Assembly (NCBI GenBank): GCA_003278255.1 | Contig: QCFZ01000001.1 | Coordinates: 140,054-204,053, forward strand | Source of the DNA: Prochlorococcus sp. AG-363-O15 | GTDB taxonomy: Bacteria; Cyanobacteriota; Cyanobacteriia; PCC-6307; Cyanobiaceae | Length of the DNA: 64,000 bases | Direction: 5' to 3' | In this document: piece after piece, positions 39,890 to 50,105 of the stretch | How the letters are laid out: each line of letters opens with the position of its first letter | Position numbering within the stretch: the first letter of the stretch is position 1 | Notes under the pieces: model-generated | What the model saw: only the letters and a program-made list of their open reading frames with translations | Databases searched by the model: none | What the model was told of the DNA's origin: nothing | Translations under genes and position numbers: made by a program

Positions 39890-41101
39890 TCACCTAGGAG
39901 AAAGGGACAAGAGTCGATTTTGCTGCAAACCTCTTGCGATGGAAGCTATTTGGGGCAAATCCCAGCCAAGAGGAAGCCTTCCTAGTACTTCCCCAGGATT
40001 CTCATCTACTGCACGCATCAACTTATGTTCCTCAACACTAGCAAGAATTAAGTTCATTTCTAAGTCATAAAATCTTTCACCAGGCCATCCCAAAAAGTAT
40101 TGACTAATTTTTGCTTTTGCAGCCAGGACGTCCTTGTCATCTCTCCATAGATACTTTTTAAGATGTCCTTTTGAAAGGAACAATTCAAAATGACTAATAC
40201 TAGGGTCAAGGTTTTCTATCAATTCCCATTGTTTAATATCAGGAAGACATTTAGCCCTCTCAAGAAGTTCACCATTGAGAAGTCTTTCAATCCGCCAAAC
40301 ATTTGGATTAGAAAAACAATTAAATTTCAATCCAGAAGCTTCTATTAAATCCAAAAGATTTACAAGAGAATAAGTCCGTTCATTTGGATGCAAATACATA
40401 TCAGCAAAATGAGAGTCTGAGGAACATTCAAAAGCCCTTCTTTCCTCATAATCAACTCTTATAGGATTATTAACTGGTAAATTATCTAATAGTTCTCTAG
40501 TCAATTTAACTCCATTCCTTTCAACAGTAATGTCCAAAGCCCTTAATGCTGTCTGAACACGATTTATTTGCCTACGTCCGTGCTCTGCATATATAAACAA
40601 ATGAATAATTCCACCATTTCTAAGACTAGCCCCAAGCGACTTTAAACCACTTAACGGATCATCAAGATGATGAAGAACACCTACTGAATTAATATAATTA
40701 AAAAAACATTTTTTATTTATATTAAATAGGCTAATATTATCAAATTGAACAGAAGATTTCTTTAATCCTCCAGACCTCCCAAGCCTTTCCTTAGCAACTT
40801 GCAAAGCCCCCTTGGATATGTCAATAGCGAGGATCTCAGAACCAGGATTTAAATGAGCCAAATAATCAGTACTGACCCCTGTACCGCAACCAGCGTCTAG
40901 TATTCGAATAGGTTCATCAAATTGTTCATTAAGCGGTAAAGCAGCTCCAATACAATTCTCGTATGCCATTGCAACTGACCACCTCCAATTATGCCCAGGA
41001 GGAGCTCCTTCACTTAAACCATCGTCCGGGAAAGGAAATCGATCATAAAAAGCACTTACAGCATTAGTAACTGATTCACGCTGATTAAAATCAAATTCCA
41101 T
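39890..41101 (-). CDS. SAM-dependent methyltransferase (large)
   Basis: 403 aa from ATG 41101. A class I methyltransferase core lies at about residues 63-180: ILDAGCGTGVSTDYLA (SAM loop), ILAIDISKGALQVAKERLG, INSVGVLHHLDDPLSGLKSL. The C-terminal 200 residues are of an unassigned type found in cyanobacteria (GLKFNCFSNPNVWRIERLLN). The N-terminus has SAFYDRFPFPDDGLSEG. Substrate unknown. It lies just upstream of the atp operon on the same strand. Confidence 0.82.
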   Translation of the reverse strand: MEFDFNQRESVTNAVSAFYDRFPFPDDGLSEGAPPGHNWRWSVAMAYENCIGAALPLNEQFDEPIRILDAGCGTGVSTDYLAHLNPGSEILAIDISKGALQVAKERLGRSGGLKKSSVQFDNISLFNINKKCFFNYINSVGVLHHLDDPLSGLKSLGASLRNGGIIHLFIYAEHGRRQINRVQTALRALDITVERNGVKLTRELLDNLPVNNPIRVDYEERRAFECSSDSHFADMYLHPNERTYSLVNLLDLIEASGLKFNCFSNPNVWRIERLLNGELLERAKCLPDIKQWELIENLDPSISHFELFLSKGHLKKYLWRDDKDVLAAKAKISQYFLGWPGERFYDLEMNLILASVEEHKLMRAVDENPGEVLGRLPLGWDLPQIASIARGLQQNRLLSLSPR

Positions 41102-41337
41102 CAATAGTTTTTAGTTTGAATTGGAATGAAATAAATTCAACTATAGACATAATTCTATTTTGGTTGAGTGTTGTCTTATACTATTGCCAATCACCTTAAA
41201 TCTGAAAAATAAATTCTTTAAAATAATATGTTACTTCGCTCAAAGTGTTGGTTGTTCGATTTCTAACAACTTCTAATCTTCAAATACATCAAAGAAAGAC
41301 TTGCAAATTCACTTTTAGGCGTCTGAATAGAAGGTAA

Positions 41338-42603
41338 TTGTTCCCAAATCAGCTCTTGGGCAGTTTCCCCTTAATTAGAAGAAAAACTCGCCCGCAAAGA
41401 CAGGTTGCTTTTAAAAAGGGAACCCTGATAGACAAATCTAAGCTTCCGTTCTTGCAAAGACTTCTGCCACTCCCTTGGGGACTATGGCCTTCAGAAGCAA
41501 GACTGCTATTAGCACTCATAGGATTTTGGAGCCTCGCAGGAATTTTTGTACTTGGTTCAGCAAGTTGGTGGGTAGCTATTAGAGAAATGGGAGATGGTGC
41601 CTATTACGTCAAAAGACAATTGATTTGGCTTCTTGCTAGCTGGAGTGTTTTAGGTTTGGCAATTTCAACAAATCTTCGTAGCTGGCTAAAGGTTGCAGGT
41701 CCAGGCCTTTTTATAGGCTCCTTACTTGTAGGAGCCACACTCTTGTTTGGAAGCACTATTAATGGTGCAAGCCGATGGCTAATACTTGGTCCTCTACAAA
41801 TTCAACCTTCAGAACTTGTAAAACCTTTTTTGCTTCTTCAGTCAGCCAACCTTTTTTCTCATTGGAAAAGAATCAATCAAGATCAAAAACTTTTTTGGTT
41901 AAGCATATTTAGTGGATTATTAGTTCTAATACTTAAGCAACCAAACTTAAGCACAGCAGCACTAATAGGCATATTAATCTGGATGATAGCTCTTGCTGCT
42001 GGCGTAAAGTTTAGAAGTCTTCTTACAACAGCAATCGCAGGTGCTTTATTAGGTACAACAAGCATACTTTTCAACGAATATCAAAGGTTAAGGGTGATTT
42101 CATTTCTTAACCCATGGGAAGACCCTCAAGGAAATGGTTATCAACTAGTTCAAAGTCTTTTAGCTATAGGATCAGGGGGATGGTTTGGAGAAGGATATGG
42201 CCTATCAACGCAAAAACTTCAATATCTACCAATACAAAGTACTGACTTCATATATGCAGTATTTGCCGAAGAATTTGGATTTGTTGGTTCACTGATGCTT
42301 TTACTATTTTTAATGTTAATTGCATTCTTGGGCATGCGAGTAGCACTTCGCTGTCGCAACAATCAAGCAAAACTAGTAGCCATTGGTAGTAGCACCTTCC
42401 TGGTAGGTCAAGCAATCTTGAACATTGCCGTAGCATCAGGATTAGTTCCAACCACAGGTTTACCTCTTCCAATGGTTAGCTATGGAGGCAATTCACTCCT
42501 CTCTAGTCTGCTAATTGCGGGGTTGTTAATTCGATGCTCTCTTGAATCAACAGGTCTAATAGGAGGTTTCGAACTACATAAGTACCGCAACTCAAAAGCT
42601 TAA
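41338..42603 (+). CDS. ftsW: FtsW/RodA-type cell-shape protein (SEDS family)
   Basis: 421 aa from TTG 41338, with AAGG five bases upstream. About ten membrane helices are visible; conserved SEDS patches include YYVKRQLIWLLASWSVLG, GASRWLILGPLQIQPSELVKPFLLL, AIGSGGWFGEGYGLSTQKLQYLPIQSTDFIYAVFAEEFGF and GLPLPMVSYGGNSLL (in part). It makes septal peptidoglycan as a glycosyltransferase. ftsW is preferred over rodA because picocyanobacteria usually keep one. Directly after its stop comes ccdA in the same frame. Confidence 0.9.
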   Translation: MFPNQLLGSFPLIRRKTRPQRQVAFKKGTLIDKSKLPFLQRLLPLPWGLWPSEARLLLALIGFWSLAGIFVLGSASWWVAIREMGDGAYYVKRQLIWLLASWSVLGLAISTNLRSWLKVAGPGLFIGSLLVGATLLFGSTINGASRWLILGPLQIQPSELVKPFLLLQSANLFSHWKRINQDQKLFWLSIFSGLLVLILKQPNLSTAALIGILIWMIALAAGVKFRSLLTTAIAGALLGTTSILFNEYQRLRVISFLNPWEDPQGNGYQLVQSLLAIGSGGWFGEGYGLSTQKLQYLPIQSTDFIYAVFAEEFGFVGSLMLLLFLMLIAFLGMRVALRCRNNQAKLVAIGSSTFLVGQAILNIAVASGLVPTTGLPLPMVSYGGNSLLSSLLIAGLLIRCSLESTGLIGGFELHKYRNSKA

Positions 42604-42612
42604 ATAGTTAAA

Positions 42613-43359
42613 ATTGCTATTAATTCAACTGCATTAGTCATACCTATTCTTGCGCTGACAATCTCCGATCTAGCCCGCAGTAGCGAGCAACTACTTAACC
42701 ATGGTCTAAATAATCCTGGTCCATCAACACTTTTTCTTGTCTTTTTCGGGGGATTATTAACAAGCTTTGGACCATGCTCATTATCTCTAATACCTGTGAC
42801 ATTGGCTTATTTGGCAGGTTTTCATGAAAATCAAGGCCCCTTAAGAAGAAGCAGTGCTTTTTGTGCAGGTATTGTCCTAGCTCTAGTAATGCTCGGCAGT
42901 ATCAGTGGCCTAATCGGAAGGATCTATGGCCAAGTCCCTTTAATAGTGCCAACGCTAGTAGCAGTGTTAGCAATTCTTATGGGACTCAATTTGTTAGGGC
43001 TATTAAAGATTTCTATGCCCTCTGGCCCAGACTTAAATACTTGGGGGCAAGCCGTTCCTAAGCCTATAGGACCTATAGCGGCTGGTTTTGCATTTGGCCT
43101 AGCAGCATCTCCTTGCACAACACCTGTCTTGGCCGTACTTCTTGGATGGATTGCTCAAAGTGGTAATCCAATAATAGGAATATTACTTCTAACTTCCTTT
43201 GGTCTAGGCCAAACAATCCCACTACTTATTGCAGGAACTGCCGCAGCGACAGTTCCTTCTTTATTATCAATGAGACCTATAAGTCGCTGGATACCTCCAC
43301 TAAGTGGCCTTATTTTCCTAATTACTGGAATTTTAGGCCTTTTAGCACGTTGGATATAA
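42613..43359 (+). CDS. ccdA: Cytochrome c biogenesis protein CcdA (non-standard start)
   Basis: About 248 aa. This membrane thiol carrier passes electrons to apocytochrome c. The two reactive cysteines are in [18 protein letters not shown] and [18 protein letters not shown] 42796 is the first standard start, but it would cut off the first cysteine and its helix. The coding pattern continues unbroken up to the ftsW stop, with no ATG, GTG or TTG, so I place the start at ATT 42613; CTG 42655 or other ATT/ATA codons are alternatives. ccs1 follows 2 bp after the stop. Confidence 0.82.
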   Translation: MAINSTALVIPILALTISDLARSSEQLLNHGLNNPGPSTLFLVFFGGLLTSFGPCSLSLIPVTLAYLAGFHENQGPLRRSSAFCAGIVLALVMLGSISGLIGRIYGQVPLIVPTLVAVLAILMGLNLLGLLKISMPSGPDLNTWGQAVPKPIGPIAAGFAFGLAASPCTTPVLAVLLGWIAQSGNPIIGILLLTSFGLGQTIPLLIAGTAAATVPSLLSMRPISRWIPPLSGLIFLITGILGLLARWI

Positions 43360-43361
43360 CT

Positions 43362-44654
43362 ATGAATATCATTCGAAAGATAATTAAATGGATATCCGAT
43401 CTAAGAGTAGCAATAGTATTACTATTAATTATTGCAATTGCAAGTGGTATTGGAACTGCAATCCCTCAAGGGGAATCTACTGCTACTTATCTAGAACGAT
43501 ATGCTGATCATCCCTGGATAGGGTTGATCAATGGTAAAACATTAATTCGTCTTCAATTAGATCACATCTATTCTAGTAGTTGGTTTCTCATACTCCTAAC
43601 ATGGCTTGGTTTAGCACTTCTTATATGTAGTTGGAGAAGACAATGGCCAACATTACAAGCTTCTCTGAAATGGATTGATTATCAAGAGCCAAGACAATTA
43701 AGTAAGCTCGCTTTAGCTGAAACAATCCAAACAAAAGATCCACAATCAAGTTTAAACAAACTTGCAATCTATTTAAAAGAAGTTGGCTGGAATATCAAAG
43801 AAAAGCCAGGACGTTTCGCAGCTAGAAAAGGCGTTATTGGAAGAGCAGGACCACTATTAGTTCACATAGGAATGATTATCCTCATGCTAGGAGCAGTTTG
43901 GGGAACATTTGGAGGGCAAAAAGTAGAAAGTTTTCTCGCTCCTGGCAGATCCTTTGAACTAGTTAATAGAGAGGGTGAAAATCAACTAACTCTGTCATTA
44001 ATAGACTTTGAGATTGAACGCGATCCAGCAGGAAGGACTGAACAATTTCGTTCAAAACTTAAAATCAAAGACAAAGGAGATTCTCAAGAGAAATTACGTG
44101 AAATTAGTGTCAATCATCCTCTTCGATATAAAGGGATGACTATTTATCAAGCCGATTGGTCTTTAGCAGCAATAACATTACAAATTGGTCAGAGTCCCAA
44201 ACTACAATTACCTTTAAATAGTTTTCCAGAGTTAGGAGAACAAGTTTGGGGATTAGTTCTTCCCACTAATCCTGATGGGACAGACCCAATTGTTCTTAGT
44301 CTTACAAACGAGTCGGGACCTATTCAGTTATTTGACCCAGAAGGAGATATTTTAAGTACTCTACTTCCTGGTGGGGAAGCATCAGAAATCAAAGGCAGAT
44401 CCCTACGTGTCATTGATGTTTTACCTGCCAGTGGCTTATTACTCAAACGTGATCCAGGGGTACCTCTCGTATATACAGGATTCTTGATTACTCTATTAGG
44501 AGCTGGTCTCAGCATCCTTGCAACACGTCAACTATGGGCCATATGTGATTCAAATCAAACCGCAATACATGTCGGAGGGTTATGTAATAGGGACCTGCCT
44601 GGATTAGCGAATGAAATACCAAAAATACTAATCTTGGTCGCAAATCAAAGTTAA
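43362..44654 (+). CDS. ccs1: Cytochrome c maturation protein Ccs1 (ResB-like)
   Basis: 430 aa from ATG 43362 (TTG 43350 overlapping ccdA is possible). Three N-terminal membrane helices include [27 protein letters not shown] and [23 protein letters not shown] (in part); a large lumenal domain follows with [17 protein letters not shown]; a final helix is [19 protein letters not shown]. With CcsA it delivers heme to apocytochromes c in system II. It is paired with ccdA. Confidence 0.9.
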   Translation: MNIIRKIIKWISDLRVAIVLLLIIAIASGIGTAIPQGESTATYLERYADHPWIGLINGKTLIRLQLDHIYSSSWFLILLTWLGLALLICSWRRQWPTLQASLKWIDYQEPRQLSKLALAETIQTKDPQSSLNKLAIYLKEVGWNIKEKPGRFAARKGVIGRAGPLLVHIGMIILMLGAVWGTFGGQKVESFLAPGRSFELVNREGENQLTLSLIDFEIERDPAGRTEQFRSKLKIKDKGDSQEKLREISVNHPLRYKGMTIYQADWSLAAITLQIGQSPKLQLPLNSFPELGEQVWGLVLPTNPDGTDPIVLSLTNESGPIQLFDPEGDILSTLLPGGEASEIKGRSLRVIDVLPASGLLLKRDPGVPLVYTGFLITLLGAGLSILATRQLWAICDSNQTAIHVGGLCNRDLPGLANEIPKILILVANQS

Positions 44655-45058
44655 TTTACAATCCTATTGCCATGACATACAGTGACCACTGTATGTACAT
44701 TACCTCTTGGATTGAAATCAGCCACTAATTTCATCCAGTTTGGATTAGATGCCCTTACTAAATCATCAAGAATTTTATTTGTTACTTCTTCATGAGAAAT
44801 GCATTGATCTCTATAACTATTTATATATAGCTTTATAGCCTTGAGTTCTAAGACCTTGGGACCTGGTTGATAAAAAAGTCTTAAAACTGCAAAGTCTGGA
44901 TAACCAGAAAAAGGACATTTACAAGTAAACTCAGGGAGTTCTATAGATATTTCGTAAGGGCGATCCTGATTAGGATTTTCAAAGCATAGAAGCTTTGCTG
45001 CTTCTATTACTCTTTCTCCATAGAGTGGAGATTTGGACTTAGCTTCTGAGCTATTCAC
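44651..45058 (-). CDS. queF: 7-cyano-7-deazaguanine reductase QueF
   Basis: 135 aa, the short unimodular type. It reduces preQ0 to preQ1 with NADPH for queuosine in tRNA. Conserved: [16 protein letters not shown] (catalytic Cys), the QueF motif [23 protein letters not shown], and [10 protein letters not shown]. It overlaps the ccs1 end by four bases tail to tail. Confidence 0.93.
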   Translation of the reverse strand: MNSSEAKSKSPLYGERVIEAAKLLCFENPNQDRPYEISIELPEFTCKCPFSGYPDFAVLRLFYQPGPKVLELKAIKLYINSYRDQCISHEEVTNKILDDLVRASNPNWMKLVADFNPRGNVHTVVTVCHGNRIVN

Positions 45059-45435
45059 GCAAATAAAAATCTCTAGAAAGAACTTAAGTCCAACTCAAGT
45101 AAAATTCACCCAACACGAACGAGAAAATATTAAAGGTCTTATCAATCCCAAAGTAAAAGGGAAACATTATTCTCAAATGCATGACTTGCAAAAAGCCTGC
45201 AAAAGTCCCCAAAAAACAAAGCAAAGCCTCTTTGCCCTTTAAGCAGATCTGACTCAACGCAAAAGCCATCTCTTCAATGTGCTAATCCCTATAAACGCTG
45301 TTCAACACCAAATATTTAACTTTTTGATCAAAAAATGATGCGTGATGCGACCGTAAAAGCTGAATCGGTAACAAAAGCCACAACTTTTGTTTGGCTTTAC
45401 CCCACTAATAGGTCTGAAAGACGTACTGAACTTTT
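45059..45435. other. Intergenic stretch upstream of the glnB region
   Basis: About 375 bp. Overlapping frames on both strands (near 45084-45269) have low-quality composition and appear to be chance. A 38-codon frame starting ATG ATG at 45335 and ending at 45451 is possible but overlaps the next gene. I searched for GTA-N8-TAC (NtcA) before glnB and found no perfect match. Confidence 0.35.
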
Positions 45436-45663
45436 ATGGACATCTTGCTAATTGGGACAAAAGCAGGGACAGAAGTCCGCCCAGCAAGTGTTCATGGCAT
45501 GCTTTGGCTACAAACACATTTCGAAGACTTTCATTGGGATGCACTCGCAGCAAATCAGGTAAGACTTCCAAAAAGTGATGCCAACGATCTCGCTACTGAT
45601 GCTCTAAAAGCGGGCGTTAACCTGAATTTCATCCCTGAGTTGTCAGTAGTCGGTAAGTTTTGA
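45436..45663 (+). CDS. Hypothetical protein (75 aa) upstream of glnB
   Basis: ATG 45436 to TGA 45661-45663. The sequence SVHGMLWLQTHFEDFHWDALAANQVRL followed by DALKAGVNLNFIPELSVVGKF (in part) has the look of a compact conserved domain with several aromatic residues. No membrane segment. An internal ATG at 45499 is another start. It precedes glnB by 40 bp on the same strand and may share a transcript. Family not recognised. Confidence 0.6.
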   Translation: MDILLIGTKAGTEVRPASVHGMLWLQTHFEDFHWDALAANQVRLPKSDANDLATDALKAGVNLNFIPELSVVGKF

Positions 45664-45676
45664 GAAATTCAATTAA

Positions 45677-46842
<1,166 letters not shown>

Positions 46843-47016
46843 TTGTTCACAAAAAGAGACACCAAAACCGAACAAAAACAGCTGAACTTGGGGGATTTCT
46901 CAAAGTTCCCGAGAGGATCACTGAAATTGGCCTGTAAGGAAGTGTCTTATCAGCCCAAAAATTCAAGGCACAAAAATAAAAGGCGCTTTCGCAGACGCCA
47001 TCTTCATGTGGTGCCA

Positions 47017-47205
47017 ATGCTGGAATCGGCAAATGTACTTGAATTACTGCCACCAGGGAGTTTTGTCACCTTAGAGAATCAGCCCAATGATCTTCCTCCA
47101 TTTCAAGTGATCAATTGCAAAGGAGGGCGTTGCTGGGTACGCCAACAAACATGGGGAAAATACGTACATTGGGAAGTCGAACATCATCGACTCAAGTCAG
47201 CTTGA
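47017..47205 (+). CDS. Hypothetical protein (62 aa) upstream of purB
   Basis: ATG 47017 was chosen because the upstream extension of the frame overlaps the divergent methyltransferase and is very basic. The protein (NVLELLPPGSFVTLENQPNDLPPFQVINCKGGRCWVRQQTWG in part) is small, beta-rich and contains two Cys near C34 and C39. It looks like a small domain conserved in picocyanobacteria. It lies 45 bp ahead of purB. Confidence 0.65.
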   Translation: MLESANVLELLPPGSFVTLENQPNDLPPFQVINCKGGRCWVRQQTWGKYVHWEVEHHRLKSA

Positions 47206-47250
47206 GCAAAGGGAACTAAGTTCAAAAGCAACCCACAAATATTTGAATCT

Positions 47251-48546
47251 TTGATCAACCGCTACACACTGCCCGAAATGGGCAACATCTGGACTGATCG
47301 AGCCAAATTTCAAAGTTGGCTCGATGTTGAGATTGCAGCCTGTGAAGCCAATTACAAACTAGGAAAAATCCCTAAAACGGCTCTAGAGGAAATCAAAGAA
47401 AAAGCTCAATTCGATCCAGAAAGAATTCTCGAAATAGAAGAAGAGGTTCGTCATGACGTAATTGCATTCCTCACCAATTTGAATGAAAACGTTGGCGAAG
47501 CAGGTCGCTTTATTCATGTAGGCATGACTAGTAGCGATGTCCTTGACACAGGTCTGGCTCTTCAACTGAGGGAATCAGTAAAGCTCCTCAGAAAAGAAAC
47601 AAAAGAGCTTGAAGATGCAATACGCAATCTTGCCAAACAGCACAAGAGCACAGTAATGATCGGCCGATCACACGCCATTCATGGCGAACCAATAACTTTC
47701 GGATTCAAACTGGCAGGTTGGCTCGCAGAAACAATTAGAAATGGCGAACGATTAACTCGCCTAGAAAAAGATGTAGCAATCGGACAAATAAGTGGAGCAA
47801 TGGGAAATTATGCCAATACTGATCCAGAAGTAGAAAAACTTGCATGCAAACAATTGGGGCTCACGCCTGATACGGCAAGCACTCAAGTAATTTCTCGAGA
47901 TCGCCATGCAGACTATGTTCAAACTATTGCACTTATTGGCGCTTCATTAGATCGATTTTCAACAGAGATACGCAATCTACAAAGAACAGATGTTCTTGAA
48001 GTAGAAGAAAATTTTCAAAAAGGACAGAAAGGAAGTTCAGCAATGCCTCACAAGAGAAACCCAATTAGAAGTGAAAGAATAAGTGGTTTATCAAGAGTAC
48101 TAAGAAGTTATGTAGTAGCAGCACTAGAGAATGTAGCCTTATGGCATGAACGTGATATTAGCCATAGCTCCAACGAAAGAATGATGCTTCCAGATTGTTC
48201 AATAACCTTGCACTTTATGCTTAGAGAAATGAAACAAGTAATTAATGGTTTGGGGGTTTATCCAGAAAATATGATTAAAAATATGAACATCTATGGAGGT
48301 GTAGTATTTAGTCAGAAAGTATTATTAGCCCTCGTAGAAAATGGGATAAGTAGAGAAGAGTCTTACAAGATCGTTCAAAAACATGCGCATTCAGCTTGGA
48401 ACCAAAAGGAAGGCAACTTCCAAAAGAATCTTGAAGCAGATCCAATTGTGATTAGGCGATTGGGTCTAGAAAAACTAACCCAATGCTTTAACGCTGATCT
48501 ATACCAAGAAAATCTTAACTATATCTGGGAGCGTCTTAATATCTAA
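47251..48546 (+). CDS. purB: Adenylosuccinate lyase
   Basis: 431 aa from TTG 47251 (MINRYTLPEMGNIWTD). It splits adenylosuccinate and SAICAR in purine synthesis. Motifs: FIHVGMTSSDVLDT, TVMIGRSHAIHGEP (catalytic His) and the lyase signature KGSSAMPHKRNPIRSE with the flexible Ser loop. Usual length. Confidence 0.97.
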   Translation: MINRYTLPEMGNIWTDRAKFQSWLDVEIAACEANYKLGKIPKTALEEIKEKAQFDPERILEIEEEVRHDVIAFLTNLNENVGEAGRFIHVGMTSSDVLDTGLALQLRESVKLLRKETKELEDAIRNLAKQHKSTVMIGRSHAIHGEPITFGFKLAGWLAETIRNGERLTRLEKDVAIGQISGAMGNYANTDPEVEKLACKQLGLTPDTASTQVISRDRHADYVQTIALIGASLDRFSTEIRNLQRTDVLEVEENFQKGQKGSSAMPHKRNPIRSERISGLSRVLRSYVVAALENVALWHERDISHSSNERMMLPDCSITLHFMLREMKQVINGLGVYPENMIKNMNIYGGVVFSQKVLLALVENGISREESYKIVQKHAHSAWNQKEGNFQKNLEADPIVIRRLGLEKLTQCFNADLYQENLNYIWERLNI

Positions 48547-48693
48547 TACAGTCACTTCCCAAAAATCAAATAACTCAACTAGAATCTTAAAGAATAATTG
48601 CCCAAAAATTAATTGAGCAACAATTAATTTTCATAGGGTCAAGAAGTCTATTGACAAGTTTTTATTCCTATTTATCTACCTCGAGCAATTTAA

Positions 48694-50091
48694 ATGGCTG
48701 ACCAACTTCGTAAGGAAAAAGACAGTATGGGGTATATAGAAGTGCCAGCAAAAGCCCTATGGGGAGCACAAACACAACGATCTCTTATGAACTTTGCAAT
48801 AGGCCAAGACCTTATACCTCAAAAATTAATATATTCTCTGGCAGAAATCAAACAAGCTGCTGCTATTGCTAATCATCGTTTAGGTGTTATTGACAGTGAG
48901 ATATGCAATCTAATAGTAAATGCTTCATCTGAAATAGCAAAAGGCCTGTATGACGAACATTTTCCGTTGAAAGTTTGGCAAACAGGAAGTGGTACCCAAA
49001 CCAATATGAATATCAACGAAGTAATTAGCAATCTTGCATCAAAAGCAACAAATCAAGCATTAGGGAGCCATCAACCTGTTCATCCCAATGACCACGTAAA
49101 TCATTCACAGTCAACTAATGACATTTTCCCTTCTGCAATTCAAATAGCATGCGCTAAGGCTATCACTAAGGAATTGCTTCCTGAAATACAACTTTTAATA
49201 GAAGTTCTTTCTAAGAAAAGTCAACAGTGGAATGAAGTAGTAAAAATTGGTCGGACCCACCTTCAAGATGCTGTACCTTTAACACTTGGCCAGGAAGTTT
49301 CTGCTTGGAAAGATCAAATACTTACTGCAAAGCTAAGGGTTCAAGAATCACTAATAGAACTATATACTTTACCTCTAGGAGGCACAGCAATTGGCACAGG
49401 CTTAAATTCACCTCCTAAGTTTGATCAAGAAGTAATTTCTGAACTCATTAAGTTAACAACATTACCTTTAGAAATAGCACCAAATAAATTTGCCTTAATG
49501 GCTAGTCATGATGGCTTAGTAAATACCATGATGAAATTAAAAATGCTAGCAGTATCACTCTTAAAAATTGTCAATGACATACGTCTACTTTCTTGCGGAC
49601 CTCGAGCAGGGATAGGTGAACTAAATCTTCCTGAAAATGAACCAGGCAGTTCAATTATGCCAGGTAAAGTCAATCCTACTCAATGTGAGGCCATGGCTAT
49701 GGTTTGCACTCAAATAATAGGACTTGAAGTTGCTGTTTCAATTGCAGGCAGTGGAGGACACCTACAAATGAATTCATACAAGCCACTAATTGGACTTAAT
49801 TTATTAAAAAGTATTGATTTACTTCATGATGCAATTAGGTCTTGTCGTATTGGAATGATAAATAACATGGAGCCAAATCAAGAAAGGATAAAAGAGCACC
49901 TAAATCAATCATTAATGTTAATTACAGCTTTAACTCCCAAAATAGGGTATGCAAAAGCAACTGAGATAGCAAAGTATGCTCATAAAAAAAATCTTAGCTT
50001 AAAAGAAGCTGCTATTAAACTTTCATACATCAATGAAGAAGAATTTAACCGCATTATTGATCCTATGAAAATGGCATTTCCTCATAATTAA
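48694..50091 (+). CDS. fumC: Fumarase, class II
   Basis: 465 aa. It hydrates fumarate to malate. Motifs: WGAQTQRSLMNFAIG, WQTGSGTQTNMNINEV, HPNDHVNHSQSTND, KIGRTHLQDAVPLTLGQE and the signature GSSIMPGKVNPTQ. It is of the same superfamily as purB just before it, but with class II fumarase hallmarks throughout. In cyanobacteria it also recycles the fumarate made in purine and arginine synthesis. Aspartase is excluded by the HPNDHVN motif. Confidence 0.96.
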   Translation: MADQLRKEKDSMGYIEVPAKALWGAQTQRSLMNFAIGQDLIPQKLIYSLAEIKQAAAIANHRLGVIDSEICNLIVNASSEIAKGLYDEHFPLKVWQTGSGTQTNMNINEVISNLASKATNQALGSHQPVHPNDHVNHSQSTNDIFPSAIQIACAKAITKELLPEIQLLIEVLSKKSQQWNEVVKIGRTHLQDAVPLTLGQEVSAWKDQILTAKLRVQESLIELYTLPLGGTAIGTGLNSPPKFDQEVISELIKLTTLPLEIAPNKFALMASHDGLVNTMMKLKMLAVSLLKIVNDIRLLSCGPRAGIGELNLPENEPGSSIMPGKVNPTQCEAMAMVCTQIIGLEVAVSIAGSGGHLQMNSYKPLIGLNLLKSIDLLHDAIRSCRIGMINNMEPNQERIKEHLNQSLMLITALTPKIGYAKATEIAKYAHKKNLSLKEAAIKLSYINEEEFNRIIDPMKMAFPHN

Positions 50092-50105
50092 TTTATTTCC
50101 CGTCA

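Noticed and set aside
42796..43359. ccdA starting at GTG 42796
   Set aside because: This start removes the first membrane helix and the first reactive Cys, although coding sequence clearly extends upstream.
45033..45269. Overlapping frames on both strands upstream of the glnB region
   Set aside because: Both have poor composition, overlap queF or each other, and show no motif.
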